DNA of 64,000 nucleotides from NCBI GenBank assembly GCA_012295275.1, contig CM022671.1, positions 36,338,683 to 36,402,682 on the forward strand, read 5' to 3'. Source of the DNA: Chrysomallon squamiferum (lineage: Eukaryota; Mollusca; Gastropoda; Neomphalida; Peltospiridae). The notes under the pieces were generated by a model. It was not told the origin of the DNA. It was given only the letters and a program-made list of their open reading frames with translations, and searched no databases. A program made the translations under genes and the position numbers. Positions 37,131 through 49,012 of this stretch are shown here, one piece after another; within the stretch, counting starts at the first letter, position 1, and every line of letters starts with the position of its first letter.

Positions 37131-38810
37131 GTGGATTTTTGACAACTTTGAAATTCAGTATCTTTACCAATTTTTTTTTTATTTTTTTTTTATTTTTTTA
37201 TAGATATCTTCATAACGTTGTTCTTTTTCATCTAGGACTAAATGTCTTTCAACTGGTATCAAACACATTTTCATCAGACAATAATAACTTAAAAAATAAA
37301 ATGTGTTAGCATCACTACTAAAAAATGACTAACAGAATATACTTATGTATGCATTTGCACAAAAATAATTTGGTTTCAAAAGTTTGAGGTAGTTACTAAG
37401 TTAGGAGAGATTGTTTAAATCATGGTTTCGCAACATGAATAACCATCCATACTTTTATTAGTGTAAATTAAAAAAAAAAAAATACAGATAACGGACGTAC
37501 AATTGCTGAATGTCGGTTTACGAGCGCTCACGAAAACTCCCGATCAAAATTGAAAATGGCGAAGTCGGTCGCCGATCAGTATTAACATTAGTACGAAATA
37601 TAGTACGAAACGGGTACGAAGTGGTTTGTGTAACTTTGTACTCACAGCAGTTCGTATCCGTTTCGTACTATATTTTTTTCAAATATTATTACACTGTCAC
37701 CAGCAAAAATATTTCCTGAAAACAAAATATTTTTCGCAGAAGTTGGCGGATGTGACTGAACTATAAATTATAATGAAGTATTTCATCGAGTCATTAGGTA
37801 ACATTTAATATATATATATATATTTTTTTTTCCTTATGATGATATTCATTAATATGGATACGTTATTCTGCCAAAATATGATTTGATCCTGCTAAATACC
37901 ACACATTTCTAAACCGACTGGCAGTAGACTGAGTAGTAAGTCAATAACCACAGGGAGCAATACTAACCGCTGCTAAGTGTGCTCAGTACTTTTCTTTTTT
38001 TATCAGCAATCTGTAATTCCCAGCCTGAAATCTTACGCTAATTTACTATATAATTTAAAGCAAAACGAAGCCAAATATCACTTTATTTTGTTAGAGAAAT
38101 ATCTTTATTTTAAGAGGTAACTGAAAATCTGAAAATAAAGCGGTATAGAGAAACCGATAAACATGATAAAATGAATATTAGAACAAAATAGTAAAAAACC
38201 GAAAACTTGATTTTGCTGTTTAGAATATTTAAATGGAACATATAGATTATCAACTTTAACTTTTTGCCTTGTATTTCAAGACATTTCAAGTGGAGCGATA
38301 GTGCCCAAATTCGATACCCCCCCCCCCGCAGGTTCGATAATTAAACATTAACTAAAACAATAATTCAGGAATGGTCTCCAGCTGATTTACCAGTTGAAAC
38401 AGGCCTAAGGTATATTATTTAACTCGGTAAGTCTACCTGTGTTAACATGTTCATTAAACAAACTCTTTTTTGAATAGATAACGCAAATTTGATACAGATA
38501 TCTCTTGAAGTAAGTTTAAGGTTGACTATTTCCTTCAATGAACAAAATCTGTCAAAATACCGTTACACAGAAAATGGATTTGCTGTAAAGTTTGAAATGA
38601 CATCATTTTCACTGTTATAGATATATTCAAAAAGTGCGTTGTTTTTTAAATTTGGGTTTGGCTTTCTTTAATCTGTATAGAATACATCTTCATTTGACAG
38701 TTTAAAAAAAAAATGGAAAAAAAGAAATGTATTCACATTGGTTTTCTCTGGCATAATCATTTTACTAAAACAATTAGAAATAATTTAAATTAATTTATAT
38801 TGAAATATTT
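37131..38810. other. Intergenic sequence with a short inverted repeat
   Basis: No gene called. A 23-nt inverted repeat lies at 37598-37673 (listed separately). A C homopolymer at 38320-38328 and several A/T runs are present. Confidence 0.45.
37598..37673. repeat. Perfectly placed 23-bp inverted repeat with 30-nt loop
   Basis: Left arm 37598-37620 (core AGTACGAAACGGGTACGAA) and right arm 37651-37673 pair with a single mismatch (G/A). The loop is 37621-37650. The word TAGTACGAAA also occurs once more just before the left arm in variant form. This could be a hairpin or the remains of a small palindromic element. Confidence 0.7.
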
Positions 38811-38844
38811 GTTATTATTATTATTATTTTTTGTTTATCAACAG

Positions 38845-39916
38845 GTTTCAACAGCAGAAAAGGATATTTTGATTTCTGTTTGAGAGAATACAAGAGGTAC
38901 AAGAGGTACATCCATTCTAGATTACACTCCAACTTCTAAGATGTCACAGAATTTGTTATCCAGTCAAAATCGTAATAAAAATTTATTTCTTATAGTAAGT
39001 TCAGATTTAGATACCAGATTTGTTTTTCATTATACATAGATTTCTCTTTTGTAGGTAATGGAAGAAATAGAAGTATCTCTGTGTCTACATTCTAGGATGC
39101 GTTGCCAGGAAACAGGTTTGTGTTATCCAGATTCTACAAACCCTGGAAACTTCAAAAGTAATCATTTAATGTGTTCTATTAATAACATTGTAACAATAAA
39201 ATGCACACAAAATTTTCTTTTTAATGTCAGTTCATTTTATTTACACTAAAAATGAGTGTTATGACATTATCATCAAACCATTCATTGTGTCTACCAGATC
39301 ATGTGTGAAATACTTAAAAATCAGTAGAATGGTGTATTTTGTGACTGAATCATGTGCAAACCTTTCCAGTATCATCAGATACGTTCAGAAAACAATATTT
39401 TACTGAAAATTAAATAAGATGGCACCAAAGAAAAGATTGGGGAAGATAACCCTTTTTCTGAAATTTTTAAGTACTCTTCTGGTGACTAATAAAATACACA
39501 TAGGATACTGACACACAGTGCATTAAAATATAAGTCCCTTTTCAGGCTTTTGAACCATTTTTTCATTTTAGCACTGTGTGTGTGTCCATATGCATATAAA
39601 ATTTTTTTGTTGTACTTGTGTATGGTATTTCAGTAAACTTGGTGTTGCAATTTCCACAAATTGTAACTAACATAAATAGGTTCCTTTTAAAAAAAAAAAA
39701 AAATTTAACTATAAAATAACAATATATTATTTTTTTGTAGAGCCTCCTGCTACAAATTACTTGCAGGCATATTTGCAGTCTCTAAGTGTTTTTCCAAAAG
39801 CTCATTGTCATCCAGAGGAGATACGTCATCCAAAAGAGAAACTGCAGAATATAGACATAAGCCGATATAGAAGTCCGTGTGATTGTATAGAAAATGAAAT
39901 ACGACTGTCACATTAG
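38845..39916 (+). pseudogene. Degenerate paralogue of the orphan gene at 29.0-32.3 kb
   Basis: Three exons of the orphan gene are recognisable. The first (from 38845) keeps its acceptor but has lost the start ATG and its donor. The second (39055-39115) is open, reads VMEEIEVSLCLHSRMRCQET and keeps its donor. The third (39741-39916) is joined in the same phase and reads EPPATNYLQAYLQ to CDCIENEIRLSH before a TAG at 39914. The last two exons of the parent are absent. An ATG at 39058 would give a product of about 78 aa, so a small functional gene cannot be fully excluded; loss of the start exon and C-terminus favours a pseudogene. Confidence 0.65.
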
Positions 39917-40320
39917 TACGTACAGTACAGTATATTTGTATACAAGCCTGAAATGTTTTAAAAACAGCATTGTTTTGTACAGTTAATTATTATTATTATT
40001 ATTTAGTAAACTTATTTGTATATTTTTTCTTTTGTTAGAGATTTTACAATTGTATAAAAGCCAGGTTCAAACTACCAGATAAACATTTATAATTATACAA
40101 AAAAAAAAAAAAAAAAATTATTTACACTTTATATTTTATGGTTTTTGAAGTGTTGCTGTATCATGTAACTCAAGAGCCAGTAAAAAGTAACTTTGAGTAC
40201 CAGTTCACTGTGTGGAGAAAATCCAGTATTTGTTTTGTTTGATGCACACAAGTGTAAAAATTCAGTTACAACAAACTGTTTGGTCCCAGCAGCAGTTACA
40301 AGTGATTTTCAAATACTGTT
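39917..40320 (+). repeat. Copy of the orphan-gene intron
   Basis: Continues the duplication: 39930-40230 matches 31020-31290 in order, including TTGAAGTGTTGCTGTATCATGTAACTC-type sequence followed by AGAGCCAGTAAAAA. The match fades before 40325, where gelsolin-derived sequence begins. Confidence 0.65.
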
Positions 40321-40330
40321 TAATTTCTTC

Positions 40331-41460
40331 TGTGAATAACTGTTAAATGTTTGGAAATGAAAATGTATTGGTATTAAATATTTTTAAAAATGCAGTGTTG
40401 TGTTACAGAAATACCTGCAGGGTGAGCCCAGGGCGTGGCGACCAATCACAGTGATAAAAGAGGGACAGACTTGTTCATCTTTCTCTGCTGCAGCCAGTGC
40501 CTGAGTGTCCTGTCATGACAATCACACTTAGTGTTTGTTATGTCTGAAAACAAATTCTTGTCACACTTTTTATGTGTATACAGACCTACAGACATTAAAA
40601 CAGTTTTAGTTTTTTTTGTGTAATACATTTTGAATTAATACCTTTTTTCTCTTTTTTTAGTCACTGTTATTGGTGGCAAATTGTGAATTATTTTTGTGCA
40701 ATTTGTATTTGAATGTAGATCTAGTTTTGAATTTGTTTGATAGATTTTTTTTAATTATTATTATTTTTTTTGTTTCTCATTTGACAGAATTCGACTCATA
40801 ATATTTCAAAGATCTTAGAATTTTGTACACTCACTGCATGCAGTACTTTGATTATCACTTTTATAAAACCATTTGAAATGTCTTGATACATATTCACAGC
40901 TTGCTAAACCATAGAAACAAAAACAAATTAATAACTGTTTTTCCTTTTATGTGACACGTCACATGATCAGTCCTCTGATTACACCACACCTAGATTTATT
41001 AATCTTCTGTTGAATGTAAAAATAAAAAAAATGCTTTATGTAAATTTTAAAAAGTCTCATAAGATATTTGTTTAAAATTCTAAGTAAATAAAAGCAATAG
41101 AGAGGCCTTAATAGAGGAAGTTATTTTTGAGAATGTATAAAACACTGATTAATTTGTTCATTTTTAATCAAAGTAAAAAGTTTCTTTTTGTTTTTTAAAT
41201 TAATAATTTCTTATTTTTTTATTATTTTTTTTATCAGGTCTATTTTTTCTATAAAATTACTGTAATATATTATTGTTATTACTATTATTATTATGGTTAT
41301 TATTATTATTATTAAATCCTTGTTTTAAAAACCATGGTAGATGTAATCTTTGAGCAACATGTATTAATGAAATTCTTTTTTTTTTTTTAATCTTTGTTTT
41401 TTTAATTATTTATTTATTCAAATAAAGCTAAGTAAAATTAAGAGATTTTCTAATGAAGTT
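40331..41460 (+). repeat. Copy of the gelsolin 3' region, including the terminal exon
   Basis: 40331-40580 is almost identical to 16171-16420. The terminal exon lies at 40409-40504, preceded by the same acceptor and followed by the same stop. 40590-41460 matches about 16625-17950 with many more differences and a deletion of roughly 0.2 kb after 40580. No upstream gelsolin exon is present, so alone it encodes only the last 31 residues. Confidence 0.85.
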
Positions 41461-43190
41461 ATTCTCACACACTTTAAATATAAATATATTCTATTTTTTA
41501 TAAAAAAATTTTTTATAAATCTTGCAGGCTTTTCCAAAATATTTGAAGTTAATTTGTTTGTTAAACATTACTTTAAACATGGAATTGGGTGAAACTTATA
41601 TTAATTAGGATTGAACAAACAGACTTCAATTACATTTATATTTATGTGTGTTTGCTAATTTACATGTGCTGGTATCTGTATCTTTATTATAAATTCAAAG
41701 CTGAAGTTAATTGCTTTTGTTAAAGATCATTTTTAACACATGGGATTGGGTGAAACATTTAGGATTGAATGAATTTCAAGAATGTTTTGAGTGATTAATG
41801 AGCACCAATTTTACGTCGATAGATTGTTTCATTAGTATCGGACTGAGTGGGACTATATTAATACATTTACAAGTTTCATATTATGTTACTTCTTACTTGG
41901 TTTGGTTTGTGAAGGATATTCCAGCTTTGGAAATCTTTACTATGCATTGTAATAATTAAATACAGTTTTAAGAATCTGGTCAGTTCGCTGTCCTTGGAGA
42001 TGCCAGTGTTACAGTGTCTTAATATTTCTATATCAGTGATTACCTATTATTAAAATGTTTTGATCTGAAACCTGTATTGGTTGTTTGTTCCCAAGACAGT
42101 GCTTTAGTGAGTATTTTTTGGTATGTGTAAATAATGTATGTAGCATATGTATAAAAATTCTGTAAGGTAATTCAGCTCTATTTTACCAGTTATTTTTTTA
42201 CATATAATGATACTGATGATATTATTAGAGTGTGGACTAATCCAGTGTATGGAAAGCTTGATTGAAAAAATATTTATTATTTTTATTTGTTTGTAATTAA
42301 ATAAAGTTTATGCATATATTTGTTTTGTTCTTGTTGCTAGTATATGACTTGTCAGTTACAAAATGTTTTCTTAAACAGATTTAATATTTTTCTGATGAAA
42401 TATATGCATATTAAGCTTGAGAAATTAATATATGTAACAAACACGTTTTTTGTTTTACTGTTGTGTGCTAGTAAGATACAAGTTACTCTATTAAATGATT
42501 TTACACGTTACACAGATGAAGTTTAGGCATAGCACTGCAAAAGAAATCAAATTATTAATACAGATATTTCATCATAAAATCTTTTGATTTTATCTCATTT
42601 TATTATTATTATTTTACCCTACAAATGTTATCAAGTTTTCTGTTTAATAAAACAGATTAATTAATTATTTATTTTTCCCTAAATGAAAGGATAATATTAA
42701 ATCTAACAATATTAAAAAGAAAAATATTTAAAAAATAATTGTTTATGCTGTTGATTTTAGGAAACAATATATTATGAAATGATCAGTAGTGGCTAGCTTT
42801 ATTATAAAATTAAAAATGAGTTAAAAAAAAATAATGAAAACAAAAATTCCTATGAACTGTGAAATAAAATAATGGTTTATCTGATTTGTATGAGGGGAAA
42901 AAACCTTGCTATTTGAAAAAAAAAAATAAAAAATACTGATGAAAGAAAGAAAGAAAGAAAAAGAAAGCTTAACTGACCATAAGTGTATTGGATACTTTTT
43001 AATGATTAATAGTTATTCCTTATGTTAGGTTTAAAAGCAGTTTTATAAATATTTTTACAAGTCATTACAGGATAAAAATATCCACATAACGGAAAAAGTC
43101 GCGGACCGTGGAATCAGTCTACATGTAAAACAACACTGGAAAAAGAAATATTCATTGTTCTATCGCGAAACTGAACATGCGGTTTCAAAA
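41461..43190. other. AT-rich intergenic sequence
   Basis: No gene, exon or strong repeat beyond short A/T runs and a (GAAA)n patch at 42940-42965. The open frame at 42344-42526 has no recognisable features. Confidence 0.5.
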
Positions 43191-43193
43191 ATA

Positions 43194-44682
43194 TACTCTC
43201 CCAAAAAAGAAACGCAAAATGGTTGCTTTTTTAGATAACTATTGTAAAATGACACATATCTATGTACAAACTATTAATATAATGACATTTGGTGATTCAA
43301 ACATATAGCTTTTGTTACAGGCGCCAAAAAGCAGGTATGAAGGCTATGATCGTGTTTATTAACCAAAACGTCCCCGCATGCAAACCACGTTACCAGTGCA
43401 TGTGCACGTATGGCACATGAAACTTGAATACGAGGCTTATAAAAATGCAAGGTTTTCGAATACATCTGTTTGTTATTTTTGTTCTGACCCAACATCAAAC
43501 AAATGCCACGACTGAGTGAACCGCAACGAAACAACACCATCGGCCGTTTACAAGCTGGCGAATCCTTCTCGGCCGTAGCCCGGGTGTTCCATGTATCCCT
43601 AAGCACCATCTTGAGAATGTGGTATCGGTTTCAGCAACACCAAACAACACGTGACCGTCCCATATCAGGTAGACCACGTGTATCCACCAGGGCCCAGGAC
43701 CGCTACATACGGGTACTTCATCTACAGGAAAGCACCACCACGGCCACCTCTACTGCTTCAGCAATACCAGGTCTGCGTAGAATATCGGCTCAGATAGTAC
43801 ACAACCGTTTACGAGAGGCAGATATTTGAGCCAGACGGTCTGTAAGAAGAGTGATTTTGACTCAACAACATCGTCGATTACGACGTCAGTGGTGTCAAGT
43901 GCACAGAGTCTGGCCTCAAATACGACGGAGGACTGTCTGGTTTAGTGACGAGTCTTGATTTCGTGACGAGCTGATGGAAGATGTCGAGTTTACAGACGTC
44001 GTGGTGAACGTTTTGCTGCAAACGGCATACAGGAAGCGGACAGATTTGGCGGTGGTAGTGTGATGGTGTGGGCAGCAATCTCATACACTGGCAGGACCAA
44101 CCTGGTTCACATCCAAGGCAACTTAACGGCACAGAAAAATAAGGTGAAATTTTGCAGCCACATGTCGCTCCAATTATGAATAATGGTAACGCTGAATTCC
44201 AGCACGACAATGCGAGACCACATACAGCCAAACTCACAACAGCGTACCTACACAACTATAACAATCAGGTCCTGCCCTGGCCCTCTAAGTCTCCAGATTT
44301 AAACCCTATAGAGCATTTATGGGACGAGTTGGATAGACATCTGAGGCAGCATCAACCAAAGCCACAGAACCGTGCTCAGTTGGCATTATTACTACAGACA
44401 GAGTGGGCCACCATTCCACAAGGTGTAATTCGTAATGTCATTACTGCCATGGGAAGGAGATGTCAGGCAGTTCTGGACCCTCATGGTGTGCACACAATGT
44501 ATTGATATTATACTGTTATAACCTTGAACTTTAACCTTTTCAGTGTATGTAATACCATCAATATTAATGAACTGCGAAAGTGTGTGTAAAATGTGAACAT
44601 TCTGCTGCTTTCTGTTGATCCATTAGATGGATATTCCCAATGTCAATAAAATCTACTTTTGCGTTTCTTTTTTGTTAGAGTA
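43194..44682 (+). mobile_element. Tc1-type DNA transposon, 1489 bp, inactive
   Basis: Terminal inverted repeats of about 26 bp lie at 43194-43219 and 44657-44682. They share AAAAAAGAAACGCAAAA, start TACTCT, and differ at two positions. TA dinucleotides flank both ends, as expected for Tc1/mariner target duplication. The base composition is much more GC-rich than the surroundings, which suggests later arrival than the neighbouring DNA. The internal transposase is broken by stops and frameshifts. Confidence 0.9.
43503..44505 (+). pseudogene. Broken Tc1-family transposase
   Basis: The N-terminal part (43503-43829) carries a paired helix-turn-helix DNA-binding region (AVARVFHVSLSTILRMWYRF). A TGA at 43827 interrupts it. 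In the same frame a second TGA follows the first catalytic Asp (WFSDES, near 43955), and frameshifts follow near 43980-44150. The C-terminal part (from about 44152) holds QHDNARPHTA and SPDLNPIEHLWDELDR, with 34 residues between the second Asp and the Glu, the DD34E spacing of Tc1. It ends at TGA after GVHTMY. Several independent lesions mean the protein cannot be made intact. Confidence 0.9.
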
Positions 44683-44864
44683 TATTAGTACCTCTTCGTC
44701 ACTGTTAATATTGCATAGAAGTTTTAATTGTTTGTAATTCTTTTTCTGTCATTATTTCGGTAGCGTTGTTATTTAATATAAATTACCTTTTAGGCTCTAA
44801 GGGTAGAATTTGCCATAACATGCCTAGGATATTGGTTGATTGATTCTAAAATTATGCTGTAAAA

Positions 44865-44919
<55 letters not shown>

Positions 44920-45274
44920 TTTCCGAATGTATTGATGCGCTTAGTATATGTATAATATTTAAAGATTGCATTTGTCCTGAATATTTTGTTAAAAACCAAC
45001 TCCTGGTAATTCGGACTTAATCATCTGCTCTGAGTCGTCTACTCTAAATAAGATAAGAAAAAAAGAAATCGAATATAATGTAATATAATATTAAAATGAG
45101 CATCAAAAGGAACAAGGCGCTAAGAATAGAATGCTAATCATGTACTTAATTAGAATATTTAATTTCGTGACGTCGCAAAACGAAGACAGAGTTACCCACC
45201 CGCTGATGTAAATAATGATATGACGTAATTAATCAGCTCGTCTTTAACAATAATATGTATAACATGCCTCTGAA
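44683..45274. other. Region upstream of the Kelch gene
   Basis: Contains an AAT run (44867-44918) and AT-rich sequence. Close to the start codon are two CRE-like sites, TGACGTCG (45168-45175) and TGACGTAA (45221-45228). A 5' non-coding exon may exist but was not identified. Confidence 0.45.
45168..45228 (+). promoter_or_regulatory. Pair of CRE-like sites before the Kelch gene
   Basis: TGACGTCG at 45168-45175 and TGACGTAA at 45221-45228, spaced 53 bp and ending about 50 bp before the ATG. Both contain the TGACGT half-site bound by CREB/CREM/ATF factors. Function is inferred from sequence only. Confidence 0.35.
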
Positions 45275-47575
45275 ATGCCCGTGTCATCTTTTCTCAAGAA
45301 CTCTTTCTGTTTTTCAAAAGCAGAAGATGGAATAGAATCTCAAGCTAAATGGGAAGCAAAGAATGGTAAAAAGAAAAATAGTACAGGAAAACTTGCAATC
45401 AAAATTTCTGAAGGATCACTTGATGTGACTTCGTTTGATTCTGAAATAGAATTGTCGAAAATAATGCCAGCAACGCTTCCGGCACAGCGAGAGAAACAAA
45501 CAACAGATACAGAAGGAATTAAATCTTGTCCCCCATCGTCTCAAAAACAGTCAGAACAATCGCTACTTTCAGAAAACAGCAGAAACACCCCGAACGGTCA
45601 GATACCTCGTCGTCGTTACTTACGAGCAGGTCCTATTCCTAAACAATCACCATCCACAATAGATGCCCAGCAGCCCCATCACCAGTGCGAATTGTTTTCT
45701 ACAGTTGAACAAACTTTGAAAAACAGTTCCAACAAAAGATTATCAGAGGATAAATATATACAGTGCCCATCGGAGTCCGGGCTGCCACTAGCCGGAAAGA
45801 GAAGTAACGATAATCAGAGTTATTCTAATTCTCAAGGATTTGATAGCAGTAGTACCAACACTCAGATATCCAGCAGCTTTTGCGATCAAACAACTTCGAC
45901 GTTGTCACAGGGACAGGGCAGTGAGCCCGACGTGTCTAAAGTCAATTGCTGGCAACTTTCTTGTTTCCAGCAGAAAGCAAAAGAAGAACGGGTCGTGTCT
46001 CCGACGCCTGTAGACTTTGTCGAGAGTGAATACTGGGCAACACAAGACGAATTAAACAGCATCAGCGCCAGAGACGTTATCAGATTGGCGAGTAGTCAAA
46101 AAGTTTTCGGAGACAGGACGAACCTCTGTGATCAGAGTATGTCACTTATTAGTATGAATATTTTTATGTAGCTAGAAATATATATTTATATATAAAACAT
46201 GAATAAAATAAAATAAAGGAGATAGACGCTGCAGTCATAAAAATAAAACTGGAAACAAAGAATAGGGGAATGCCATCTCCCTGCGAACTCTCCATTTCTA
46301 TCACAACAACAACAATAGTAGTAATAGTAGTAGTAGTAATAAAACACTGACACTATAAGCAGTTTTTTTTTAAGTTTTTTGTTTTTTTGTTTTTTTTTTG
46401 GGGGGGGGCACAGTGATATTCATATATATATATATATATATTCGAATTATTGTATTATATTACTTTCATTTATTTATTTTGGAAACGCAGATACATCCGA
46501 ATGAAATTATTTCCTTTCTCAGGGAGATTCTTTTGCCTTTTCTGCACATAATTAACAATGTGATATGTATTGTTAAAATAATAATAATAAATAAAAAGTA
46601 GAACCGAAATAAAATAATACTCCTTTTATTCAAACGACATATTTACAAAATAAAAAAGTTCATACTATGTCTGCCTATTGCATATTTGCTCACGTTTGCT
46701 ACATACATGGATATAAATACAGGCAGATGTGCTCATTGTTACCTGTGTAAAAAAATACATTAATTCTTTTTCCAGATGCTTCCAGTTTGGATTCGGAAAA
46801 AGAACTTGGCGAATTCTACAACAGTAGACAAGTAGCACAGCTTTCGAAAAACAACTGCGGCCGCTTTTCACCGTCAACGTATTCGGGCGATAAAAGTGGT
46901 TCAAATTCGAGAAATGAGTACGAAGGTAGTGCGTACAGTTACTCCGAAAGTGGAGAGGATGTAAGTCAAAGCTACGAACCATCGCAAAGCTACGGAACCT
47001 CGCAAAGCTATGAAACGTCGCAAGTGGGTTCAAGTGCGGCCACCAGTGCGTACACGACTGGAACGAGTGCGCTCACCGGCAGGGCTAGCAGTATGCTGTC
47101 CGCCAGTGTCCCCGCCGCGGGATCCGCTGGTACGGCTACTTCCAGGGATGTACAAACTCCTTTTCGAGGTACTCATTGTTTAAACACACAGTCAGAAACG
47201 TAAATATCATCTCCCAGTTATTTCCTCTGTGTGAAATATATTTTATCTTAAATATGAATGAGATATATATGGGAAATTATATATGGGTAAAAACCTGTCT
47301 GCTCTACTTTGCTTACCACTCTCAAACATTCGCTTTTTATAATGTGCCGGGAGGGGGGAATGTAAACAAGTTCTAAATGTAAGCAGTCTTATACTAGCAG
47401 GTTTCTTCATAAAACAGTCTTCAACAAATCTTCGCTCAACAAAATATGGCTAGGTAATTTGATTCTGAGATCTACTATTTATACTGGCGCCAAAAGGCCA
47501 AGTTATTGTTTTCTTATGTAATTTGTTATTCTATTTAATTCAGTGAACATTCTCCCTTAATATTAATATTATTAC

Positions 47576-47627
<52 letters not shown>

Positions 47628-48979
47628 TAGACGCTATGATTAGACCTATTGAGGAGTCTTGTCCAGCTCGACTGCTTGTCGTGTACGATAACAAGATGAT
47701 CAAACTCGTAGATATCGACAGGGATTTAGACAAACTTGTTTGCTGTATTAAGACCGAGCCGGTTGAATGTGATGTCATAGATTTTGTCATAGATCGCTTC
47801 ACAAAGATTCCCATTGACAAAATTAATCACTATGCGAGACTTGGCGAATTTGTGAGGATGTTGAAACACGAAGACCGGATGATAGATGTCCTGGTGCACA
47901 TAGGTAATCAGGTAGGATTTATTAAGATATTTACACCGGGTGAATAATGTTTTAGCAAATAAAGTTAATAGAAGGGTTTGAGACGATTAATACTGCAGTT
48001 ATTAGGAGTAGGTAGGTTTGAGAGAATTAATGTATTAGTACATACTGTGGTTATTAGGAGTAGGTAGATTTGAGAGAATTAATGTATTAGTACATACTGT
48101 GGTTATTAGGAGTAGGTAGGTTTGAGAGAATTAATGTATTAGTACATACTGTGGTTATTAGGAGTAGGTAGATTTGAGAGAATTAATGTATTAGTACATA
48201 CTGTGGTTATTAGGAGTAGGTAGATTTGAGAGAATTAATGTATTCGTACATACTGCGGTTATTAGGAGTAGGTAGGTTTGAGATAACTAATGGATAAATA
48301 AATACTGTGGTTATTAAGACAAGGTGTGATGATTAATAAACTATTATTATTTTAAATTCAGCTGAATGAGACACCGCAATTAACCAGTGCTATTTTTCAA
48401 GTTGGTACACACTGATAAAAGATTCTAATGACAAACGTAAAATTATTTTCTCCAGATTTTCACGGCACATCGACATCTTCTAGCGTGTCACAGCAGATTC
48501 TTTGCCGATATTCTCGGGAACATCCCCAGCAAACAAAGGTTGCCGATAGAACTAAAGCTACAGAATGTGACAGTTAAGGCATTCCAGGCGTTTTTGCAGT
48601 ATGTCTACACGGGAGAGTTGGATCTTCGTACTGTAAACCTTAGTGACCTCTACTTAGCAGCCGAACAACTCAGTGTTCCCGAATTACAGGAAAGGTACTG
48701 TGTTTATGCATGCACAAGACAGATAATGTAGTATGTGCATGAATGGTTAAATAATTTCAAATCGCTCAATTGCGTATTTTGTAATCGGTGCTGAATGACA
48801 TTAATTTATATACGGACACAAACAGATAATGTATGTGTTGTACTTAAAATGAATTACAATATATTTTACCAAAGAGTCCACCTTTGCTTCTGACAGGGAG
48901 AGTAAGACCTTTAAAAAAATTGTAACCGTGCCCTCTCTATTCCGGCCTGCGTTATATATATATATATATATAACAGGAT

Positions 48980-49012
<33 letters not shown>

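Noticed and set aside
37510-37719. Plus-strand frame starting MSVYERSRKLPIKIENGEVG
   Set aside because: It spans the inverted repeat, and its second half is an AT-rich hydrophobic run. No homology is recognised.
43274-44255. Minus-strand frames inside the Tc1 element
   Set aside because: They are shadows of the broken transposase, which is clear on the plus strand.
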